A DNA stretch of 12,075 bases from Clostridia bacterium (GTDB lineage: Bacteria > Bacillota > Clostridia > Christensenellales > QALW01). The notes under the pieces were generated by a model. That model did not search any database and was not told the origin of the DNA. It worked only from the letters and a program-made list of their open reading frames with translations. Numbering within the stretch: the stretch's first letter is position 1; every line of letters starts with the position of its first letter. Below are positions 6,961 through 12,075 of this stretch, in pieces. The DNA is taken from contig JAGCSD010000186.1 of assembly GCA_017964345.1 (NCBI GenBank), positions 1-12,075 on the forward strand, given 5' to 3'. A program made the translations under genes and the position numbers.

Positions 6961-6990
6961 TTGACAATCCATGCCCGGTCATGGTAAGAT
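6961..6990 (+). promoter_or_regulatory. Promoter of the rrf2-family gene
   Basis: TTGACA (6961-6966), 18 bp spacer, TAAGAT (6985-6990, 5 of 6 consensus). It lies downstream of the rplL terminator and about 57 nt before the GTG start, so the regulator gene is transcribed separately from the ribosomal operon. Confidence 0.7.
6969..6984 (+). promoter_or_regulatory. Near-palindrome in the rrf2 promoter spacer, possible operator
   Basis: CCATGCCCGGTCATGG fills the region between the -35 and -10 boxes and matches its reverse complement at 14 of 16 positions. A second dyad, CCGAC (6999-7003) / GTCGG (7019-7023), lies just downstream in the leader. Rrf2 proteins are dimers that often repress their own promoters from such sites, so autoregulation is plausible, but no operator consensus was matched. 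Confidence 0.4.
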
Positions 6991-7046
6991 ACATTCAACC
7001 GACAAAACCGGTGGGCTGGTCGGAATATCAAACGGGGATGAGAAAC

Positions 7047-7475
7047 GTGTTTATTTCCACAAGAGGACGGTATGCGCTGCGCGTTATGATCGATTTGGCG
7101 GAACGGGAAGACGGCAGGTATATCCCGATGAAAGACGTCGCGGAACGTCAGGGCATTTCACTGAAATACTTAGAGAGGATTTTGCCTGATCTGACCAAGC
7201 ACGGTCTGTTGGAAGGCGTACACGGTAAGGGCGGAGGGTATCGGCTGAAATGCGATCCGGAAGTTTGCACCGTCTGGGCTGTATTGACCGTGACCGAGGG
7301 TGATCTCTCACCGGTTTCCTGTTTAGCCGAAGGCGCTCCGCAATGCGCGCGCGCCGCCGCGTGCAGAACGCTTCCGCTGTGGAAGAACTATTACGCATTG
7401 ACAAAAGAGTACTTTTCAAGCATTACAATCGCGGATTTGACCGGAGGCGACCGCGCAGACGAATATGTGATATGA
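7047..7475 (+). CDS. Rrf2-family transcriptional regulator, probably Fe-S binding
   Basis: Rrf2/IscR-family DNA-binding regulator, 142 residues. The start MFISTRGRYALRVMIDLA, a winged helix-turn-helix with ERQGISLKYLERIL (residues 33-46), and the wing motif GKGGGYRL (60-67) are typical. Three cysteines, C92, C100 and C106, followed by W112, sit where IscR holds its 2Fe-2S ligands (known spacing in E. coli IscR: C92, C98, C104), so it may sense Fe-S status, redox or NO; C69 and C74 are extra. I chose the GTG at 7047: it gives the family N-terminus and has GGGGATGAG upstream, whereas the ATG at 7038 abuts the G-run with no spacing, and the ORF beginning at 6912 would translate through the promoter. 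No iscS/iscU neighbours are present, so its targets are unknown. Confidence 0.88.
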   Translation: MFISTRGRYALRVMIDLAEREDGRYIPMKDVAERQGISLKYLERILPDLTKHGLLEGVHGKGGGYRLKCDPEVCTVWAVLTVTEGDLSPVSCLAEGAPQCARAAACRTLPLWKNYYALTKEYFSSITIADLTGGDRADEYVI

Positions 7476-7546
7476 AGCTTTGCCGCGGCATCAGAGGGAT
7501 CGCGCGGGTTGGTCATCCATAACCGTTCCGGTTGGAATCGGGCAAG

Positions 7547-7567
7547 AAAAATGCCCGCAAAGGGGCA
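7547..7567 (-). terminator. Candidate terminator after the TfoX-domain gene
   Basis: Read on the minus strand, TGCCC / GGGCA form a 5 bp stem with a 6 nt loop (7567 down to 7552) and are followed by five T. The same TGCCC on the plus strand can also pair with CGGGCA at 7539-7544. The stem is short, so strength is uncertain. It lies 25 nt past the stop codon, in the gap between two convergent genes. Confidence 0.5.
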
Positions 7568-7591
7568 GGATTTCGCTTTCCCGAAAGAGAA

Positions 7592-7906
7592 TCAGCGCCG
7601 TTTTTTCGGCATGGGCAGTTCTTTGACCATGTCGTCCAGAAGCGCGTTCAAAAAGTCCCGGTTGTCTACATTTTCCACCAAAACCATTTCCTTTGCACCT
7701 TCGTACGGCAAGGAAAGAGGCGCGTCAGGCATCCGTTTTTTGACGGATGCCGTTTGCTTGACAAGAAATTTGTCGTCATAGATCCCGCCGATGAGTTTCC
7801 CGCGGCAATAAATCAGGTATTCGCCCATCATGGGTTTGTACGTGATATCATCCGACGGGGATAGCTGATCCAGGATAAAACGTAAGTATTCTTTGCTCGA
7901 CGCCAT
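7592..7906 (-). CDS. TfoX/Sxy N-terminal-domain protein
   Basis: Small cytoplasmic protein of 104 residues consisting only of a TfoX N-terminal-like domain. Family features are MASSKEYLRFILDQL, the core MMGEYLIYCRGKLIGGIYDDKFLVK (residues about 26-50), a PYEGAKEM segment and the ELPMPKK tail. Proteins of this short type are common in Clostridia; they lack the C-terminal domain of the proteobacterial competence regulator TfoX/Sxy, and a competence role should not be assumed. A GAGGT site (7915-7919 on the minus strand) precedes the ATG. It lies 42 bp downstream of the YunG-GNAT gene on the same strand and may share its transcript. Confidence 0.85.
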   Translation of the reverse strand: MASSKEYLRFILDQLSPSDDITYKPMMGEYLIYCRGKLIGGIYDDKFLVKQTASVKKRMPDAPLSLPYEGAKEMVLVENVDNRDFLNALLDDMVKELPMPKKRR

Positions 7907-7923
7907 TGCTTTTACCTCGCATT

Positions 7924-7950
7924 CGGGATTTTCACCAATCCCGGTTTTTT
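7924..7950 (+). terminator. Plus-oriented terminator between two minus-strand genes
   Basis: Stem CGGGATT (7924-7930) / AATCCCG (7937-7943), 6 nt loop, then GTTTTTT (7944-7950). The T-run follows the hairpin only on the plus strand; on the minus strand the hairpin is preceded by the A-run and followed by AATGCGAGG, so it should not stop the gene pair it lies between. It would stop plus-strand readthrough from rrf2. Confidence 0.6.
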
Positions 7951-8914
7951 ATTGCCATTCTTTTTTCAATATCGCATACTGATAAGTGTTTTCGTAACGC
8001 GGCGTGCCGTCCGGGTTATTGATAAAGGTCACGAATTCCATAAAGAACCCTTCGCGGCGCATACCGAGTTTTTCGCAGAGCCGGCGGGAGGGAATATTGT
8101 AATCTTCCGTGTACGCGTAAATGCGCCGTATCCCTTTTTCAGAAAAAAGATAATCGAAATACGCTTTTGCCGCTTCATAAGCATAGCCGTTTCCGTGATA
8201 CGCGCGGTTGAGCATCCAACACGGACTGAATGTGTCGGGCGTTGATCTTTCGGGATCGTCCGCTTCGGGTTCTCCGAAAAACTCGCCGATCACTTTGCCG
8301 CTGTCTTTCAGTACGACGGCAAAACAGTATTCCTTTTCCCGCGTACGCTTTTTGACGGCGTTTTTCGCGTCCTCGAGCGTATCAAGCTTCATGCTCGCAA
8401 AACAGTTGACCGTCGGCTCGCGCAGGTATTCATATACATCCGCCGCGTCGCTTTCAACGAACGGGCGCAGGACCAAACGCTCCGTTTCTATGATCTTCGG
8501 CAGCCGGGCGAAGAGCCGGGCTTTCAGGTATTCATACCGCTGTCGCTTGTCTTCTTCCGCCAAATGCGTTTCGCGGAACTGCTCGGGACAGCCCGTGTAA
8601 GACAGCGTGACGCTGCCAAACTGCTCGCTTGTCAGATCGAAGACGCGGTCGCCGACGGCGTTGAAGCAATGGAAACTACCGTCTTCAAGCGGCACGCCGA
8701 ACACTTTGCCGCCGTACAGATCCTGTATCAGGAACGCCGTGATGGAGCATTGCCCGAGCGTTTTATTCTCCGGCGACCAGTCGCCGCGCAGTCGCGGCGC
8801 GCAGGTTTCGGCGCACCAAATATCCGAGAGCATATCGTAAAGGTTGCGCGGTGTCAGACCGTGTTTCTCCTTTATATCCGCCGTTCTCCAGCCGTAGAAC
8901 TTGTAATCCGCCAT
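7949..8914 (-). CDS. YunG-like domain fused to a GNAT N-acetyltransferase (RimJ/RimL type)
   Basis: Two-domain protein of 321 residues. Residues about 10-125 resemble the Bacillus YunG family, with GDWSPENKTLGQCSITAFLIQD (44-65), GSFHCFNAVGDRVFDLTSEQFG (79-100). Residues about 139-318 are a GNAT domain of the RimJ/RimL (Acetyltransf_3) group: ETERLVLRPF, the acetyl-CoA loop RAYHGNGYAYEAAKA (238-252), and the NIPSRRLCEKLGMRREG motif (273-289). The GNAT half probably acetylates an amine on a small molecule or protein; the substrate is unknown. The YunG half has no established function that I can cite. AAGGAG precedes the ATG. A promoter lies about 100 bp upstream. There is no stop or frameshift between the halves, so the fusion is real in this sequence. 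Confidence 0.85.
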   Translation of the reverse strand: MADYKFYGWRTADIKEKHGLTPRNLYDMLSDIWCAETCAPRLRGDWSPENKTLGQCSITAFLIQDLYGGKVFGVPLEDGSFHCFNAVGDRVFDLTSEQFGSVTLSYTGCPEQFRETHLAEEDKRQRYEYLKARLFARLPKIIETERLVLRPFVESDAADVYEYLREPTVNCFASMKLDTLEDAKNAVKKRTREKEYCFAVVLKDSGKVIGEFFGEPEADDPERSTPDTFSPCWMLNRAYHGNGYAYEAAKAYFDYLFSEKGIRRIYAYTEDYNIPSRRLCEKLGMRREGFFMEFVTFINNPDGTPRYENTYQYAILKKEWQ

Positions 8915-9014
8915 TTGCTTTTCTCCTTCGAAATGCGTAGTTTTTTGATCGTCCGATAAACGCTAAAGATCCGTTTGTCTTAGAATATGATCTGTCGGAA
9001 CCCTCACCAATCAT

Positions 9015-9043
9015 ATTATATCGGAAAACTGCCGATTCCGCAA
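9015..9043 (-). promoter_or_regulatory. Candidate promoter of the YunG-GNAT gene
   Basis: On the minus strand, TATAAT (9020-9015) is preceded by a 17 bp spacer and TTGCGG (9043-9038). The -10 box is perfect but the -35 box matches only TTG, so a modest or activated promoter is likely. It gives a leader of about 95 nt before the ATG at 8914. Confidence 0.55.
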
Positions 9044-9052
9044 TCATTATTC

Positions 9053-9076
9053 ATTTTCTAAATTCATTTAGAAAAT
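9053..9076. repeat. Perfect A/T-rich palindrome upstream of the YunG-GNAT promoter
   Basis: ATTTTCTAAA (9053-9062) and TTTAGAAAAT (9067-9076) are perfectly complementary around a TTCA loop. It starts 10 bp upstream of the -35 box on the minus strand, a position suited to an activator or repressor site, but it could also be a hairpin remnant. Confidence 0.5.
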
Positions 9077-9128
9077 CCTGTCGCTTTTAATGAATATTGA
9101 AGACTTAAAGCTTAAGAATGGAAAATGC

Positions 9129-9171
9129 AAAGCGAAAATCCTGCCGACATCATCGACAGGATTTTCGCTTT
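9129..9171 (-). terminator. Long hairpin at the 3' end of the tRNA transcript
   Basis: Perfect 15 bp stem AAAGCGAAAATCCTG (9129-9143) / CAGGATTTTCGCTTT (9157-9171), with a possible further CGA/TCG pairing inside the 13 nt loop. Its right edge, base 9171, is the last base of the tRNA-Lys CCA end. On the minus strand the second arm is T-rich and followed by GCATTTTCC, so it is a reasonable but not classic terminator for the tRNA pair. Confidence 0.6.
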
Positions 9172-9246
9172 GGTGGGTCATCGGGGGCTCGAACCCCGGA
9201 CACCCTGATTAAGAGTCAGGTGCTCTTCCAGCTGAGCTAATAACCC
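9171..9246 (-). tRNA. tRNA-Lys (anticodon CTT)
   Basis: A 76 nt cloverleaf on the minus strand with the CCA end encoded (9173-9171). The acceptor stem GGGTTAT pairs with ATGACCC. The D-arm reads AGCTCAGCTGG..AGAGC, and the anticodon loop CTCTTAA gives CTT (9213-9211), decoding AAG. The T-arm contains GGTTCGAGCC. It lies 5 nt after tRNA-Gly in the same transcript. Confidence 0.97.
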
Positions 9247-9251
9247 GTTGT

Positions 9252-9327
9252 TGGAGCGATAGACGAGATTCGAACTCGCGACATCCACCTTGGCAAGGTG
9301 GCACTCTACCAGCTGAGTTACTACCGC
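9252..9327 (-). tRNA. tRNA-Gly (anticodon GCC)
   Basis: A 76 nt cloverleaf on the minus strand with CCA encoded (9254-9252). The acceptor stem GCGGTAG pairs with CTATCGC through one G-U pair. The anticodon stem CCACC/GGTGG closes the loop TTGCCAA, giving GCC (9294-9292), which decodes GGC and GGT. The T-loop GTTCGAATC is intact and the discriminator base is T. It is the first tRNA of a two-tRNA transcript. Confidence 0.97.
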
Positions 9328-9347
9328 ATTTTCGTCGGAACATTGCT

Positions 9348-9376
9348 ATCATAGCACACATAAAACAAATTGTAAA
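9348..9376 (-). promoter_or_regulatory. Promoter of the tRNA-Gly/tRNA-Lys unit
   Basis: On the minus strand, TTTACA (9376-9371), 17 bp spacer, TATGAT (9353-9348): 5 of 6 matches in each box. It lies 21 bp from the first base of tRNA-Gly, leaving a short 5' leader. A long pyrimidine tract (9380-9405 on the plus strand, A-rich on the minus strand) lies upstream like an UP element. Confidence 0.8.
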
Positions 9377-9477
9377 GCACTTTTTTTGTTTTCTTTTTAT
9401 TTTTTAGCGGCGTGAAGCGACGCGGGAGGGACCTTTTTGTTCCCGTGCGGCGAAAACGGTCAAATGAAAGATTTTCA

Positions 9478-9506
9478 TTGATTTTTTCCGTAAGAGAATG
9501 TATAAT
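9478..9506 (+). promoter_or_regulatory. Promoter of galE
   Basis: TTGATT (9478-9483, 4 of 6), 17 bp spacer, TATAAT (9501-9506, perfect). It is about 42 bp before the galE ATG and diverges from the tRNA promoter. The 100 bp between the two promoters holds a T-rich tract and a weak 7 bp hairpin (9421-9447), with nothing else recognised. Confidence 0.7.
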
Positions 9507-9547
9507 AGCGGTGTAATATCTTTGACATCGGTCGGGAGGACGCCAAG

Positions 9548-10543
9548 ATGATTTTAGTAACCGGCGGGGTAGGTTTTATCGGCTCGCATACTTGTGTGGA
9601 ACTGCTGCAAGCGGGCTACAAGGTCGCCGTGGTAGATAATTTAGTCAATTCCAAGCGGGAAGTTCTGGATAAAGTAAAGGAGATCACCGGTAAAAGCGTG
9701 GCGTTTTACCCGGTGGACATCAACGATGAAGGCGCGTTGCGCGAAGTGTTCAGGCGTCACGACTTTTCCTGCGTGATCCATTTTGCCGGGCTCAAGGCGG
9801 TGGGGGAATCGGGGGAAAAACCGCTTCTCTACTATCGCAACAACATTGCCGGGACATTGACGCTGGTCAGCGTGATGAAAGAGTTTCATGTCAACAGCCT
9901 TGTCTTTTCTTCCTCCGCCACGGTATACGGCGATTTCAATACCGTGCCGTTTAAGGAAGACATGAAGACCGGGGCGACGAACCCGTACGGCTGGACGAAG
10001 CAAATGCAGGAGCAGATCCTGACCGACATCGCCAAGGCGAAGCCGGATATGCGGGTGGCGCTTCTGCGCTATTTCAACCCCATTGGGGCGCATGAATCGG
10101 GCTTGATCGGGGAAAATCCCAACGGTATTCCGAACAATCTGGTGCCGTATATATGCCGTGTGGCGGTCGGTCAGCTGCCGTACCTCAATGTGTTCGGCAA
10201 CGATTATGACACGCCCGACGGTACCGGAGTGAGGGACTATATTCATGTGGTCGATCTCGCGCGCGGACATCTGGCGGCGATGAAGTATTTGGAAGAGCAC
10301 ACCGGCGTACTGACGGTCAATCTGGGAACCGGCAAGGGGTACAGCGTATTGGAAGTGGTGGATGCTTACCGCAAAGCGAGCGGACGGGACATCCCCGTGA
10401 AGTTCGCGCCGCGGCGGCAGGGCGATATTGCTTCCTGCTATGCCGATTGCACCCGCGCAAGAGAGCTTCTGCATTGGCAGGCGCAGTACGGCATCGAGCG
10501 GATGTGCGTCGACGCGTGGCGCTTTACGGAAAACAATATGTAA
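9548..10543 (+). CDS. galE: UDP-glucose 4-epimerase
   Basis: Cytoplasmic NAD-dependent epimerase of the extended SDR family, 331 residues, interconverting UDP-glucose and UDP-galactose (some relatives also use the N-acetyl forms). The Rossmann motif TGGVGFIGSH (5-14) gives G6, G9 and G12. The catalytic set is S123 in FSSSATVYG, Y147 and K151 in NPYGWTK, in line with S124, Y149 and K153 of the E. coli enzyme. Substrate-side segments RYFNPIGAHESG, NNLVPYI, FGNDYDTPDGTGVRDYIHV and LNLGTG-like VNLGTGKG are present. The start has GGGAGG 8 nt upstream. No other gal gene is adjacent; with a wall ligase elsewhere in the window, supply of UDP-galactose for surface glycans is as likely as galactose use. 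Confidence 0.96.
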   Translation: MILVTGGVGFIGSHTCVELLQAGYKVAVVDNLVNSKREVLDKVKEITGKSVAFYPVDINDEGALREVFRRHDFSCVIHFAGLKAVGESGEKPLLYYRNNIAGTLTLVSVMKEFHVNSLVFSSSATVYGDFNTVPFKEDMKTGATNPYGWTKQMQEQILTDIAKAKPDMRVALLRYFNPIGAHESGLIGENPNGIPNNLVPYICRVAVGQLPYLNVFGNDYDTPDGTGVRDYIHVVDLARGHLAAMKYLEEHTGVLTVNLGTGKGYSVLEVVDAYRKASGRDIPVKFAPRRQGDIASCYADCTRARELLHWQAQYGIERMCVDAWRFTENNM

Positions 10544-10545
10544 AA

Positions 10546-10588
10546 ATGCCGCGGCGTCTGTAATGAAACGGCATGACCGCGCGTTTTT
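10546..10588 (+). terminator. Weak terminator candidate after galE
   Basis: ATGCCG (10546-10551) pairs with CGGCAT (10569-10574), and an alternative CGCGG/CCGCG pairing ends closer to the T-run at 10584-10588. Stem and T-run are poorly coupled, so galE and the lipoprotein gene may be partly co-transcribed. Confidence 0.35.
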
Positions 10589-10610
10589 ATATCAGAAAGG
10601 GTGAGCGAAT

Positions 10611-11522
10611 GTGAAAAAGTATGGAGCACTTGCCATTCTGCTGGCGCTGATCGTTGCGTTTGCCGGATGCAGCGCGTCGTATTCGGGCAACGCGGCGGAA
10701 CCGTCTTACGGCGGCAAAATCGCCGACGCGGACAGGGAAAGCAAGACGGCACAGAGCGATTCCTTCCCGCTGGCGGAAAAAGATGATCCGGACGCTAAAA
10801 TCGTGTGGACGGGCAGCGTACAGATGCAGACGACCGACTGGAGCAAAACGGTCGATGATCTGTCACAGGTGTTTGCGCAGTACGGGGCGGAAGTGATATC
10901 TGCCGAGGAAAACAGCGGCGCGTCGTATTATTACGGCTCCCGCGCCAACGCCAAACGCGCCGTTTATGAACTGCGTGTGCCGTCGGAAACATTCGCGGAA
11001 TTCTTTGACGCGTTTTCCGACGTCAACGGTTCCGTTACATCCGCCCAAAAATCCCGTGAGGATATGACGCGCGCGTACAATGACAACGCGCTGAAGATCG
11101 CTCTTTTGGAAACGGAGTACAACGAACTCAAAGCACTGATGGAAAAAGCCGGCTCGGTGGAAGAGATCCTGGCGATCCGTGACCGCATGACGGGCGTTCT
11201 GTACGAACTGGAATCTCTGAATAAAGCGAACAACCAGATCGATTATGACGCATCGTGGTCGCGTGTGACGCTGACGCTTCAAGAGGTCATCGTCTACAGT
11301 GAGGTGGACGCCGACTTCGGTCAGCGCGTCAAGGTGGCGTTTATTAACGGCTGGGCGGAGTTCGCTTCGGCGATGCAGGAGATTTTCGTGTTCCTGCTCG
11401 CGGCGTTGCCGTGGCTCCTTCTCTTGGGTGGGATCACGGTTTTGACCGTTCTTTTGATTCGCCGGGGGAACCGCAAGCGTCGCGCCCGCCGCGCGCAGCA
11501 GCAAGGCAATACACCGCGATAA
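10611..11522 (+). CDS. DUF4349-family lipoprotein with a C-terminal membrane anchor
   Basis: Cell-surface protein of 303 residues. The GTG start (site AAAGGGTGAG upstream) gives a lipoprotein signal peptide, MKK, a hydrophobic stretch 5-18 and lipobox AFAGC with Cys20. A polar linker follows to about residue 60. The DUF4349 domain spans about 63-285: VWTGSVQMQTTDW, a YGAEVISAEEN segment, YELRVPSETFAEFFDAF, a probable coiled coil at about 155-207, then YDASWSRVTLTLQEV. A transmembrane helix at about 258-283 is followed by the basic tail RRGNRKRRARR, which stays inside. The protein is therefore anchored at both ends with its domain outside the membrane. Function is unknown for the family. It lies 67 bp after galE; two terminators follow. 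Confidence 0.87.
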   Translation: MKKYGALAILLALIVAFAGCSASYSGNAAEPSYGGKIADADRESKTAQSDSFPLAEKDDPDAKIVWTGSVQMQTTDWSKTVDDLSQVFAQYGAEVISAEENSGASYYYGSRANAKRAVYELRVPSETFAEFFDAFSDVNGSVTSAQKSREDMTRAYNDNALKIALLETEYNELKALMEKAGSVEEILAIRDRMTGVLYELESLNKANNQIDYDASWSRVTLTLQEVIVYSEVDADFGQRVKVAFINGWAEFASAMQEIFVFLLAALPWLLLLGGITVLTVLLIRRGNRKRRARRAQQQGNTPR

Positions 11523-11529
11523 GACCGTG

Positions 11530-11563
11530 AAACCGCGGCGCATCCGCACCGCGGTTTTGCTTT
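11530..11563 (+). terminator. Terminator after the DUF4349 gene
   Basis: Perfect 9 bp stem AAACCGCGG (11530-11538) / CCGCGGTTT (11549-11557) with a 10 nt loop, starting 7 nt after the stop codon and followed by TTTTGCTTT. Confidence 0.75.
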
Positions 11564-11569
11564 GCACAT

Positions 11570-11621
11570 AAAAAACGCCTGTTCCGAATGCGTTTGAACG
11601 CAAGCGGCGCAGGCGCTTTTT
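11570..11621. terminator. Bidirectional terminator between convergent genes
   Basis: Outer stem CGCCTG (11576-11581) / CAGGCG (11610-11615) encloses an inner hairpin TGCGT/ACGCA. On the plus strand the stem is followed by CTTTTT (to 11621); on the minus strand it is followed by six T (complement of the A-run at 11570-11575). It can therefore end both the DUF4349 transcript and the phosphofructokinase transcript. Confidence 0.75.
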
Positions 11622-11670
11622 GTTATGCGCGGTTACTTGACGGCGGAAGACCGCCGCAGATTATCCGTTC

Positions 11671-12075
11671 TTACGAAATCAAGAAATGCCTCGGCAGACC
11701 GTCCACCATGACGGGGGATAGCTCCGACTGGATCAGCGGACGCGCATAGTCGAGAAAATCCTGTGTCACGCCGGTGCCGTCCGGGGTAATGTAGGCGTCC
11801 GGCACTTTCTTTTCCAAATTGGCGATGTCGTGGATGTCATGCGGCGCGGTCGTGCATTGATAGGGGAAATTGGACAGACGGTTGAAGACGATCATCTGTC
11901 CCGTTTCGCCGCGGAACGAGGCTTCCACCGCGTGTCCGCCGGCGGTATAGGCTTCGGTGATGTCCACGCGCGAGATCAGATGCGCGCCGCACCGCTGGAG
12001 GATGTTCAAGTCGATGGCGCGCGTCTTACAGCCGCAATTTTCCGCAATGGTGTCCGCCAGAAACCGTGCCGTGCC
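11671..12075 (-). CDS. Pyrophosphate-type 6-phosphofructokinase, C-terminal part (cut by the window edge)
   Basis: The C-terminal 134 codons of a phosphofructokinase of the PPi-dependent type, which converts fructose 6-phosphate to fructose 1,6-bisphosphate reversibly in glycolysis. The frame is open to the last base, so the TTG at 12007-12009 is not a start. Recognisable family segments are GTARFLADTIAE, LNILQRCGAHLISRVDITEAY (the region that binds the sugar phosphate), GGHAVEASFRGETGQMIVFNR, NLEKKVP, GVTQDFLDYARPLIQ and GLPRHF near the end. The donor-deciding residues lie in the missing N-terminal part, so PPi rather than ATP use is inferred from similarity of this C-terminal pattern. A hairpin (CGGCGG/CCGCCG, 11641-11656) and the bidirectional terminator lie downstream. 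Confidence 0.82.
   Translation of the reverse strand, partial: GTARFLADTIAENCGCKTRAIDLNILQRCGAHLISRVDITEAYTAGGHAVEASFRGETGQMIVFNRLSNFPYQCTTAPHDIHDIANLEKKVPDAYITPDGTGVTQDFLDYARPLIQSELSPVMVDGLPRHFLIS

Noticed and set aside
6912..7046. 187-residue version of the Rrf2 protein starting at 6912
   Set aside because: The first 45 codons cover the terminator tail and the promoter and match nothing in the family; the GTG at 7047 gives the normal start.
7509..7864. Plus-strand ORFs opposite the TfoX-domain gene
   Set aside because: They lack ribosome sites and family resemblance, and the minus-strand gene explains the coding signal.
9421..9447. 7 bp hairpin CGCGGGA/TCCCGTG upstream of the galE promoter
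   Set aside because: The stem is short with a 13 nt loop and lies outside the expected galE transcript, so I could not assign it a role.
11641..11656. Hairpin CGGCGG-AAGA-CCGCCG as a terminator for the phosphofructokinase gene
   Set aside because: No T-run follows it on either strand; the bidirectional hairpin at 11570-11621 is a better candidate.
1..12075. CRISPR array, insertion sequence, prophage or defence system
   Set aside because: No regularly spaced repeats, transposase, integrase, recombinase or toxin-like genes were seen; gene content is housekeeping throughout.

Overview
This 12 kb window looks like core chromosome of a moderately GC-rich (estimated low-to-mid 50s %, not counted) Gram-positive of the Clostridia type. 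The evidence is the 7TM-HD c-di-AMP phosphodiesterase next to ybeY, a FemAB-type ligase, the cluster rpmG-secE-nusG-rplK-rplA-rplJ-rplL with a Firmicutes-style L10 leader, strong AGGAGG ribosome sites, TTGACA/TATAAT promoters, a DUF4349 lipoprotein and a pyrophosphate-type phosphofructokinase. I cannot name the genus. Nothing marks a phage, plasmid, insertion sequence, CRISPR array or defence island.

Layout. (1) 1-3324, plus strand: the 3' part of pgpH, ybeY overlapping its end by 20 bp, and a FemX/MurM-like peptidoglycan bridge ligase 3 bp later; these look like one operon. (2) 3388-6913, plus strand: a consensus promoter, then rpmG, secE, nusG, rplK and rplA. A second, fully consensus promoter overlaps the rplA stop codon and drives an L10-type leader with an attenuator-like terminator, then rplJ and rplL. 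A strong terminator follows, and rpoB is not here. Hairpins resembling ribosomal protein L1 target sites lie just upstream of both rplK and rplA. (3) 6961-7475: a solitary Rrf2-family regulator with three cysteines spaced for an Fe-S cluster and a near-palindrome inside its own promoter spacer. (4) 7547-9043, minus strand: a YunG-like/GNAT fusion followed by a TfoX N-terminal-domain protein, probably co-transcribed. (5) 9129-9376, minus strand: tRNA-Gly(GCC) and tRNA-Lys(CTT) from one promoter, ending in a 15 bp hairpin that abuts the CCA end. (6) 9478-11522, plus strand: galE, then a DUF4349 lipoprotein, then terminators. (7) 11671-12075, minus strand: the C-terminal third of a PPi-type phosphofructokinase, cut by the window edge.

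Functionally the window covers second-messenger turnover, rRNA maturation, wall building, translation, protein export, sugar-nucleotide interconversion and glycolysis. The points worth a second look are regulatory: the paired L1-like sites, the structured nusG-rplK gap, the promoter and attenuator that uncouple rplJL from the upstream genes, the palindrome in the rrf2 promoter, and a terminator facing the wrong way between two minus-strand genes. The YunG-GNAT fusion is the least ordinary protein. I found no convincing undescribed multi-gene system.
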